Positions 57,650 to 64,000 of a DNA stretch of 64,000 nucleotides are shown piece after piece. A program made the translations under genes and the position numbers. A model generated the notes under the pieces. The model saw nothing but the letters and a program-made list of their open reading frames with translations, did no database searches and had not been told where the DNA came from. This DNA comes from Ancylomarina euxina (GTDB taxonomy: Bacteria; Bacteroidota; Bacteroidia; Bacteroidales; Marinifilaceae): the NCBI RefSeq assembly GCF_003863355.1, contig NZ_QQWG01000002.1:248001-312000 (forward strand), written 5' to 3'. Positions within the stretch are counted from its first letter, which is position 1; the number at the start of each line of letters is the position of its first letter.

Positions 57650-58978
57650 TTATGCAATATAGGTTATGAGTAGAGCAATAATGACTGCAGAAAATGTTGT
57701 CACCAATCCAGGAAGCATAAAACTGTGATTCACTAATCGGTTTCCAATTTTGGTAGTTCCGGTTTGGTCAAAAGAAATAGCCGCCAATACTGTTCCATAG
57801 GTTGGAAGCACAAAGTATCCGTTTACAGCGGGATAAAGGGCTATTAAGAGTTCTGCATCAAGTCCCAGGGCCAAACCAACTGGCATTAAAGTAACGACTG
57901 TAGCTGCCTGGCTAAAAAGCATAATTGATAAGGTAAATAAACCAAAACCAAACACCCATTGATAGCCTTCTATTGCCTGGGAAATACTTTCAACAATAAC
58001 GAATCTGTTTCCTTCAAAAAATGAAGAACCCAACCAGGCAATTCCTAAAATCGAAATCAGAGCCACAACACCACTCTTCATAATGCTTCCTCCGACTGCC
58101 TTTCCAGCCTTTGCCTTAAAAACGATCATAATTATACCCCCTATAGCCAACATGATGATCATTATGGCAGGTCCCATCCCAATTTGATCTTTTGTAAGTT
58201 CTCCATCAACGATCCATTCATAAGTAGGTCTTAATTCAGGAAACATGCCAATAATAACGATCATTATAATGGCGAAAAAAAACATATAGGTAGACCCCTT
58301 GGCATTATTTAACGTTTTTTTATCTGGAGTTTTTGTCGCTTCTAAGGCTATAATTTTTCCATCTTTCAATCTTTGTTGATAGATAGGATCATTAACTAAT
58401 TCTTTGCCTTTTTTAAGAACCGTTATTGAGCCAATAACAACAGCTATTAAAGTGGAAGGAATAATGACCACCATCATCTGAGGAAGACTCACTCCCATAA
58501 CTGATAAAATACCAATCATGGCCACTGTTGAAGCAGAAATTGGAGAAGACACAAGCCCCTGCATGGCTGCAATCACCGTCATGGCCATTGGCCTTTCCGG
58601 TCGAATACCTGATTTTCGTGATATCTCAGAAATGATGGGTAATAATGCGTAAATGACGTGTTGGGTTCCAGAAGCAAGGACAAGAATATAGGTTACCAAA
58701 GGCGCAACCAAAGTTATGTTCTGAGGTCGTTTTCGCATGATTTTCTCTGCCACCCCAACTAGAAAATCAAGCCCTCCAGCAGCCTCCATAGTAGAAAGGG
58801 CCGTAATCACAGCAAGGATCATTCCCAATACAATTATAGGGGGGCTTCCAACAGGTAATTTAAAAACAAATATAAAAATGACCAATCCAATACCAGCCAT
58901 TGTTCCCATTGCAATTCCACCAATTCTGGCACCAATAACGATAATTGCCAAAAAGATAATCAATTCAAACCAAAGCAT
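57650..58978 (-). CDS. dcuB: Anaerobic C4-dicarboxylate transporter, DcuA/DcuB type
   Basis: A 442-residue polytopic antiporter. Family blocks are TALSTMEAAGGLDFLVGVAEKI, LVTYILVLASGTQHVIYALLPII and SPISASTVAMIGILS. It exchanges fumarate, malate or aspartate for succinate in anaerobes. It is the first gene of the minus-strand unit dcuB-aspA-ansB-porin. Whether DcuA or DcuB is the better name cannot be told from sequence; dcuB fits fumarate/succinate exchange for respiration. Confidence 0.93.
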   Translation of the reverse strand: MLWFELIIFLAIIVIGARIGGIAMGTMAGIGLVIFIFVFKLPVGSPPIIVLGMILAVITALSTMEAAGGLDFLVGVAEKIMRKRPQNITLVAPLVTYILVLASGTQHVIYALLPIISEISRKSGIRPERPMAMTVIAAMQGLVSSPISASTVAMIGILSVMGVSLPQMMVVIIPSTLIAVVIGSITVLKKGKELVNDPIYQQRLKDGKIIALEATKTPDKKTLNNAKGSTYMFFFAIIMIVIIGMFPELRPTYEWIVDGELTKDQIGMGPAIMIIMLAIGGIIMIVFKAKAGKAVGGSIMKSGVVALISILGIAWLGSSFFEGNRFVIVESISQAIEGYQWVFGFGLFTLSIMLFSQAATVVTLMPVGLALGLDAELLIALYPAVNGYFVLPTYGTVLAAISFDQTGTTKIGNRLVNHSFMLPGLVTTFSAVIIALLITYIA

Positions 58979-59642
58979 CTTATTAAGTTTTAATTCGTTA
59001 AAAACTTAAACTATGTTCGTTCAATACTTAAGATTAAAAAAAAACGATAAGTATGATACAAATACCATTAAAGTTTTATGATTAGGTTAATCGTATGAAT
59101 TTGCCGTTGCGACGGTTTTTTTCATATAACCTATAGCTTTTATGAATAGTGCTTTTTTGAGATAGGAATGCCCGTAATAATAAATTTTTCTACTGCCTTA
59201 AAAGTTTGAATGCCATAATGTAAATAATCTACAATATCTAATTAGCTTAAAAAACCATGCTCTTTCCTTGTAATTTTTATAGTTAAAGTTTTTTATTAAA
59301 ATTTACAATTCAAACTAGCATATCAACTCGGTTTATTAAGGCAAATCCAAGTTAAGGATTCTACTAAAAAAACACAACTAATTTTTCTAATGAACTTTTA
59401 CTAAGGATTTACCCCTTTTTTTTTAAGCGGTATTAATACACGATTTAAGGATTGCATAATTCTCACTGTTCGAGGGAAAATAATTTTCTGTGAGGTCTGG
59501 ATTCTTGTGACTTTAGGCTTGAGCCTTAATGTCCTATTTGTCCTCTGGTCCTTTACCGTTAGCTTCACGAAGACTTTTAGTTCGCTGGACTTCGTCATAT
59601 TGCTCAAAGGAGGTATACTGCTATTACAACTATCTTTTCGAG
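58979..59642. other. Intergenic region upstream of dcuB
   Basis: About 660 bases. The first half should contain the dcuB promoter (minus strand), not identified. At 59104-59122 a small hairpin CCGT-TGCG-ACGG followed by seven T looks like a plus-strand terminator with no gene before it. At 59530-59625 the plus strand reads GTCCTATTTGTCCTCTGGTCC; read from the minus strand this is the GGACAAA-type string common in Bacteroidota intergenic DNA. A minus-strand frame of 92 codons (59401-59679) spans this and is judged not real. Confidence 0.5.
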
Positions 59643-59753
59643 GATCAAATTTGTGATACCATTTCTCTGGCTTCTCCAATTGGCGGTTTGTTAAAAGACA
59701 AAATTGTTGGCGATGAGGTGCAATTTCAGGGGAGAGGTTTTGTGATAAAGTAG
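59643..59753 (+). pseudogene. 3' fragment of a second GreA-like gene
   Basis: The last 37 codons, ending at a stop at 59751-59753, encode DQICDTISLASPIGGLLKDK and VGDEVQFQGRGFVIK, closely matching the C-terminus of the GreA-like protein at 52378-52839 (DQICYAISLASPIGGLLKDK...). The coiled-coil domain is missing; upstream sequence is unrelated. At DNA level 29 bases are identical. The fragment is in the same orientation as the intact gene and is also followed by a degenerate repeat array. It is a broken copy, not a functional gene. Confidence 0.8.
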
Positions 59754-59845
59754 TGGGTTAGTCTACAGTTTTCTTTTGTTGGGCAAATTATTTGTTTGTA
59801 TAACCTAGGCAGTATTTATCAACTCTAATTATTTGCGTGTAGTTT

Positions 59846-60020
59846 TTATTTCGCTGCATGGAGGGGCTATTTCGGAGCGGGTCAAGTCCGTTACGTTTGT
59901 TTTTAAGTCCATTTCATTGCGTGCTGGGTGCATCTCGTTTGCTTTAAGGACTATTTCGTTATCATTCTGCAGTAGTTCTCCATTCTTGTGTAGGCTCTAT
60001 TGATAACTCTGTGTCAAAGT
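59846..60020. repeat. Second degenerate tandem repeat array, ~21-22 nt unit
   Basis: About eight units of 20-24 bases, such as TATTTCGCTGCATGGAGGGGC, TATTTCGGAGCGGGTCAAGTCC-like, ATTTCATTGCGTGCTGGG, ATCTCGTTTGCTTTAAGG and TATTTCGTTATCATTCTGCA. Each has a T-rich start (TATTTCGTT) and a purine-rich end. The consensus differs from that of the array at 52948-53430, but length and position relative to a GreA-like 3' end are the same. Confidence 0.55.
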
Positions 60021-60048
60021 GAATTCATAAAGAATATACCTTAGAGCC

Positions 60049-60141
60049 ATGCCAAAGAAATTATATGATGAGTCCTTTATGGAAAAAGCGATACAGGGAA
60101 TACTAGGGATTTTATTTGCGATCATTTGTGGAATCGGCTGA
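60049..60141 (+). CDS. Possible small membrane protein
   Basis: A 30-codon frame starting at an ATG, product MPKKLYDESFMEKAIQGILG followed by a hydrophobic stretch (ILFAIICGIG). A Lys-rich N-terminus and one helix would suit a small membrane protein. The frame is too short to be sure of and lies in repeat-rich DNA. Confidence 0.3.
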   Translation: MPKKLYDESFMEKAIQGILGILFAIICGIG

Positions 60142-60182
60142 TATCCTGTGGATCGTATTTATCTATATGGCTTTTATCTTTA

Positions 60183-60300
60183 GAATCCGAAGGATTCATA
60201 TGTTTTAGAGAGGGATATATTTAAGGTATACGACTCCTTCGGTGTCGTATAATGCTGAGGGGTTGCCTATGGATATATGCATACAATCCTTTCTGGATTG
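60183..60300. repeat. Cluster of three REP-like palindromes
   Basis: Three hairpins lie within 118 bases: GAATCC-GAA-GGATTC (60183-60197), ATACGAC/GTCGTAT enclosing TCCTTCGGT (60228-60250), and CAATCC-TTTCT-GGATTG (60284-60300). The first and third share the core AATCC/GGATT. The spacing and type resemble the REP/REPIN elements moved by RAYT transposases. No transposase gene is in the window. Confidence 0.5.
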
Positions 60301-60412
60301 GCATTGGATAAAAGAGGTTTTTATAATATGTTTATGAGCCTGCGACTAACTACCGCTGCGAAACCTTACAGCAGCTGATAATATCAATTGTTATGGGGTT
60401 CAATCCATAGCC

Positions 60413-60456
60413 AAAATAAAAGGATCACCGATTATTATCGATGATCCTTTTATTTT
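60413..60456. terminator. Bidirectional terminator downstream of pheT
   Basis: AAAATAAAAGGATCA (60413-60427) and TGATCCTTTTATTTT (60442-60456) are perfect 15-base inverted repeats, with an inner CGAT/ATCG stem. A and T runs flank the core on both sides, so it can act on either strand; pheT (minus) ends 32 bases away. Confidence 0.8.
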
Positions 60457-60487
60457 AATATAATGATTGCTAATAAAAGCAATGATT

Positions 60488-62938
60488 TTATCTTAACTGA
60501 GCGTTTAATTGCTTTTCGTAACTCTTAATTAGCTTCTGCATGATTTTATCAATCTGCTTATCAGTCAATGTTTTATCAGTGTCCTGAATAATAAAACTTA
60601 CTGCATATGATTTTTTATCAACGCCTATTTGCTCACCTTCGTAAATATCAAATAGAGTAACTGATTTCAATAAGTTTTTCTCACAATTGAAAGCAATGCT
60701 CTTGATTTCAGCAAAGCTTACGCTTTTGTCAATCAATAGAGCAAGGTCACGCTTTACAGCAGGATATTTGGTCAATGGTACATAGCTAAGCTTGTTTTTA
60801 GTAGCTTCAGCCAAAAGGGTTTCCCATTTGAAATCGGCATAGTAAACAGGGATATCGATGCCCATGTTTTTCAGCAATTTGCCATTGACCATACCCATCT
60901 CAACCAATACTTTTTTCTTCAGGCCGTAAGTTAAGCCTTCAGTGAAAATATCACTCTCTGTTTCACTAATTCTAAGTTTTTCTATATTAAAACCTAAACG
61001 CTTTAGAATATTCTCTGTGTAGGCTTTCATGTGGAAGAAAGTTGTTGGCTCTTCCTTAAGGTTCCAGTTGGTAGATGCCTTGGCACCACACATAAATAAT
61101 GACAAGTGCTGATTCTCGAAGTAATTATTTACTGGATTCTCATTCTCCTCATTAACGATATGATGGTACGATTTACCAAACTCGTATAATTTAAGATCTG
61201 CATTCTTACGGTTAATGTTGTATGCTACAGCTTCCAAACCACCAAATAATAAGGACTGACGCATGGCATTAAGATCGGAACTCAATGGATTCTTAATACG
61301 CACCGTATGATCTTCTTGAATACTCTCTAAGCCTTCGTAATAGCTAGCTTTAGAAAGTGAGTTATTCATGATTTCGTTGAAACCACCATAGCTAAGCATA
61401 TCTGAAAGCATATTTTTAAGCTTGTGCTCATCTGGTTTTGGAGCATAACTTAAAGACGCATTTACTTTGTTAGGCACTTCAACATTGTTAAAACCATAAA
61501 TACGTAAAACTTCTTCAACGATATCAGCCTCACGTGTTACATCAACACGGTAAGGAGGTACCAATAAGCTCAGCTGATCACCATCAATTTTGTCCACTTT
61601 AATTTCTAAAGCTTCAAGAATTTTGATAATGGTTTCCTTGCCGATTTTTTTACCAATCAAACCTTCGATTCTTGCTACATTGGCTTCAACTTTAAAGTCT
61701 GCAATTGGGTTTGGGTAAATATCAATTAGGTCTGATGAAATGGTTCCACCAGCAATTTCTTTAATTAATAGGGCCGCTCTTTTCAAAGCATACACTGTAT
61801 TGTTTGGATCTGTTCCACGCTCGAAACGGAAAGACGCATCGGTATTTAAACCTTGACGACGAGCCGTTTTACGTACATATACAGAATCAAAATAAGCCGA
61901 CTCAAGGAAAATATCGGTTGTTGCATTGCTTACTCCTGATTCGATACCACCGAATACACCTGCGATACACATTGGCTTTTCAGCATTGCAAATCATCAAG
62001 TCGTTTTCGTGCAATTCACGTTCTACCTCGTCAAGTGTTGTAAACTTGGTTTCAGCAGGTAATGTTTTCACGATAACTTTTCCACCTTTTACATTGGCGT
62101 AATCGAAAGCGTGTAAAGGTTGAGCGGTTTCAAACAACACAAAGTTGGTAATATCTACAATATTATTAATTGGCTTAAGTCCGATAGCCTTTAAACGGTT
62201 TTGTAACCATTCTGGCGATTCAGCTACTTCAACTCCACTAATGCATATCCCTGAGTAACGAGGGCAAGCCTTTTCGTTCTCAACAATTACTTCGATAGCT
62301 GTGTTTGTATTTTCTACTTTAAAATCCTCAACAGATGGAATTTTATAGTCAATATCTTTTTGTTGCTTCAGGTAAGCTGCCAAATCGCGAGCTACACCAA
62401 TATGGCCAGCACCGTCAATACGGTTAGGAGTTAAATCAATTTCAATGCAAGTGTCGTCCTCAATATTGAAGTATTCTTTTGCAGGCGTACCCACAACAGC
62501 ATCAGCATTCAATACCATAATACCATCGTGACCTTGTCCTAAACCAATTTCATCTTCGGCACAAATCATTCCCAAAGACAATTCGCCTCTGATTTTCGAT
62601 TTTTTGATAACAAAACTCTCATCGCCATCGTATAGAACAGTTCCCACTGTGGCTACCACTACCTTTTGTCCGGTAGCGATATTTGCAGCACCACACACAA
62701 TTGGTAATAACTCTCCTGAGTTTACATCGACAGTGGTTATATGCAAGTGATCAGAATCTGGATGTGGAATACAAGTTTTCACTTCTCCAATTACCAAGCC
62801 TTCAAGGCCGCCTTTTATTGATTGGATATTTTCAATACCACCAACTTCAAGACCAATTTGAGTTAAAATGTTATCCATTTCAGCAAGCGTTAAATCTACA
62901 TCTATGTAGTCTTTCAGCCATTTGTACGATATCTTCAT
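60488..62938 (-). CDS. pheT: Phenylalanine-tRNA ligase beta subunit
   Basis: An 816-residue PheT. It has the N-terminal region (MKISYKWLKDYIDVDLTLAE), the EMAP/tRNA-binding domain (VVIGEVKTCIPHPDSDHLHI-like block, VVCGAANIATGQKV), B3/B4 editing region (ARRQGLNTDASFRFERGTDPNN), B5 and the C-terminal anticodon-binding FDX-ACB domain (YVPLTKYPAVKRDLALLID). The alpha subunit gene pheS is not adjacent, which is usual in Bacteroidota. It is divergent from surE. Confidence 0.97.
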   Translation of the reverse strand: MKISYKWLKDYIDVDLTLAEMDNILTQIGLEVGGIENIQSIKGGLEGLVIGEVKTCIPHPDSDHLHITTVDVNSGELLPIVCGAANIATGQKVVVATVGTVLYDGDESFVIKKSKIRGELSLGMICAEDEIGLGQGHDGIMVLNADAVVGTPAKEYFNIEDDTCIEIDLTPNRIDGAGHIGVARDLAAYLKQQKDIDYKIPSVEDFKVENTNTAIEVIVENEKACPRYSGICISGVEVAESPEWLQNRLKAIGLKPINNIVDITNFVLFETAQPLHAFDYANVKGGKVIVKTLPAETKFTTLDEVERELHENDLMICNAEKPMCIAGVFGGIESGVSNATTDIFLESAYFDSVYVRKTARRQGLNTDASFRFERGTDPNNTVYALKRAALLIKEIAGGTISSDLIDIYPNPIADFKVEANVARIEGLIGKKIGKETIIKILEALEIKVDKIDGDQLSLLVPPYRVDVTREADIVEEVLRIYGFNNVEVPNKVNASLSYAPKPDEHKLKNMLSDMLSYGGFNEIMNNSLSKASYYEGLESIQEDHTVRIKNPLSSDLNAMRQSLLFGGLEAVAYNINRKNADLKLYEFGKSYHHIVNEENENPVNNYFENQHLSLFMCGAKASTNWNLKEEPTTFFHMKAYTENILKRLGFNIEKLRISETESDIFTEGLTYGLKKKVLVEMGMVNGKLLKNMGIDIPVYYADFKWETLLAEATKNKLSYVPLTKYPAVKRDLALLIDKSVSFAEIKSIAFNCEKNLLKSVTLFDIYEGEQIGVDKKSYAVSFIIQDTDKTLTDKQIDKIMQKLIKSYEKQLNAQLR

Positions 62939-63107
62939 TGTATGAGGGTTTTATACAGATAATTTCATTGATTGGGAAAATAAAGTCTCAGCCAAGCTCT
63001 TGTTCACATTCGAATTCGAACTTCAAGATTGTTATATAATCATCTATTTTCAAGCTTACAAAAGTAGGAATTTTAAGGCAAACAACAAGAAGAATTTTTA
63101 ATATGCA

Positions 63108-63142
63108 TTTCTTCTATCTTCAAGCATAATTCGATATCTTTG
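63108..63142 (+). promoter_or_regulatory. Candidate surE promoter
   Basis: TATCTTTG at 63135-63142 matches the -7 consensus TAnnTTTG; TTTC at 63108-63111 is a one-mismatch -33 at a 23-base spacing. The surE ATG is 24 bases downstream. Confidence 0.3.
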
Positions 63143-63165
63143 TCTGTCTTACAAAATAGATCGAA

Positions 63166-63948
63166 ATGAATCATATAAATACGAAGCCTCTAATACTGGT
63201 AACCAATGACGATGGGGTAAATGCAAAAGGCATTACAGCTCTTTATGAGATGGTTAAAGGGTTTGGAGAGATTTACATAGTCGCACCCAATAGGGCGAAT
63301 TCTGGAAAATCAAATTCCATTACAGTTGAAGTACCTATACGAATCCGTAAGATTAAAGATCAAGATGATCTGAAAGTTTTTTCTTGTAAGGGAACTCCTG
63401 TTGACTGTGTTAAGTTAGCTTTAAATAAGATTGTACCTCGTCAACCCGATTTTGTTGTTTCAGGCATTAATCACGGCGCGAATACTTCGGTAAGTGTGCT
63501 GTATTCTGGAACTATGGGAGCAACCATAGAGGGGTGTCTTGCAGGGATACCTTCACTTGGTTTTTCTTTAGATAGTTTTGACGGTAAGGCTGATTTTTCT
63601 CAATGTATTAAATATGGTCGTAAGATATTTGAGAATGTGGTGAAAAATGGACTACCTCGAAGCATTTGTTTGAATGTGAATTTTCCTGATGGTGATATCA
63701 AAGGTGTTCGGGTATGCCGTCAGGCTGATGGTATGTGGAAAGAAGAATTTGATCATCGCAAAGATCCTTTTGGGGGTGATTACTATTGGTTGACTGGTCA
63801 TTTTAAAAATGCGGAACCTCAAGCCGAAGATACCGATGAAAGTGCGATTAAAGAAGGATACGCTTCAGTTGTCCCAACTCAGATTGATATGACAGCTCAT
63901 CATGTTTTAGAGAACCTTAAAACTTGGGATTATGAAGTCATTGATTAA
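63166..63948 (+). CDS. surE: 5'/3'-nucleotidase SurE
   Basis: A 260-residue metal-dependent survival-protein nucleotidase. Conserved motifs are ILVTNDDGVNAKGI (metal-binding Asp pair), APNRANSGKSNSIT, GTPVDCVKLAL and VVSGINHGANTSVSVLYSGTMGATIEG. It dephosphorylates nucleoside monophosphates and supports stationary-phase survival in other bacteria. The ATG at 63166 is the first good start after the promoter-like site. It ends 52 bases before the window edge. Confidence 0.95.
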   Translation: MNHINTKPLILVTNDDGVNAKGITALYEMVKGFGEIYIVAPNRANSGKSNSITVEVPIRIRKIKDQDDLKVFSCKGTPVDCVKLALNKIVPRQPDFVVSGINHGANTSVSVLYSGTMGATIEGCLAGIPSLGFSLDSFDGKADFSQCIKYGRKIFENVVKNGLPRSICLNVNFPDGDIKGVRVCRQADGMWKEEFDHRKDPFGGDYYWLTGHFKNAEPQAEDTDESAIKEGYASVVPTQIDMTAHHVLENLKTWDYEVID

Positions 63949-64000
63949 TAATTCTTACGTTGGTGCTTTTCTGGGTTTTGTCGTTCCAATCCTATCTATT

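Larger units (their letters stand above)
59754..60482. other. Gene-poor region with repeat array, small frame and palindromes
   Basis: This 729-base gap holds, in order, a degenerate ~21-22-nt array (59846-60020), a 30-codon frame (60049-60141), three REP-like palindromes (60183-60300) and the pheT terminator (60413-60456). Each is listed separately. Confidence 0.6.

Noticed and set aside
59401-59679. A 92-codon minus-strand frame
   Set aside because: The product is a string of Lys/Arg/Thr residues from low-complexity DNA and overlaps the GreA-like fragment on the other strand.

Overview
The window is AT-rich DNA from an anaerobic member of the Bacteroidota. Three things point there: an EF-Tu/tRNA/secE/nusG/ribosomal protein/rpoBC block in the order usual for that phylum, promoters of the phylum's TTTG...TAnnTTTG type, and phylum-typical families (DUF3467, GreA-like '3-oxoacyl-ACP synthase', ArsEFG, short CstA). 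The gene content fits a fermentative marine or sediment lineage such as the Marinilabiliales. That placement is inference; no rRNA lies in the window.

Layout. 1-3678 (minus strand): a truncated membrane protein, a Na+/Ca2+ exchanger-type antiporter, a glycerophosphodiesterase and a double-domain universal stress protein. 4199-12585 (plus): a ten-gene electron-bifurcating [FeFe]-hydrogenase locus. Six sensor-like genes (two DRTGG proteins, two GHKL ATPases, a PHP protein and a hydrogenase homologue with an altered catalytic loop) precede a small [2Fe-2S] protein and hydB, hydA, hydC; a strong terminator closes the locus. 12755-15692: an HhH-repeat membrane protein, rpsU, a tyrosine recombinase and a ribosome hibernation factor. 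15797-28810: four tRNAs, tuf, tRNA-Trp, secE, nusG, rplKAJL, rpoB, rpoC. 28963-34973: DUF3467, cstA, and etfB-etfA-acyl-CoA dehydrogenase. 35283-46727: a glycerol/glycerophosphodiester block (PadR regulator, two glycerol kinases, glpD, glpT, lipoprotein GlpQ, two porins). 46792-49171: macrodomain protein, phosphofructokinase, DCC thiol protein. 49190-52210 (minus): an arsR-arsE-arsF-arsG-permease operon typical of resistance to aromatic arsenicals. 52378-60487: a GreA-like gene, a degenerate 22-nt repeat array, an asparagine/aspartate-to-fumarate module (dcuB, aspA, ansB, porin; minus strand), then a broken second copy of the GreA-like gene with its own degenerate repeat array and REP-like palindromes. 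60488-63948: pheT and surE.

How the genes work together. The hydrogenase locus would recycle NADH and reduced ferredoxin as H2, with its upstream genes probably sensing redox state or H2. The Etf/acyl-CoA dehydrogenase operon and the glp block feed electrons and triose phosphates into the same fermentative network. In the aspartate module both asparaginase and aspartase carry signal peptides, so asparagine could be converted to fumarate in the periplasm and exchanged for succinate by DcuB to support fumarate respiration.

Most unusual points: (1) the sensor cassette in front of hydBAC, whose hydrogenase-like protein keeps the cluster cysteines but has lost the proton-transfer cysteine; (2) two GreA-like loci, one intact and one truncated, each followed by a diverged ~22-nt repeat array and together flanking the aspartate module; (3) a secreted aspartase; (4) a glycerol kinase paralogue with damaged ATP-site motifs next to a PadR regulator.
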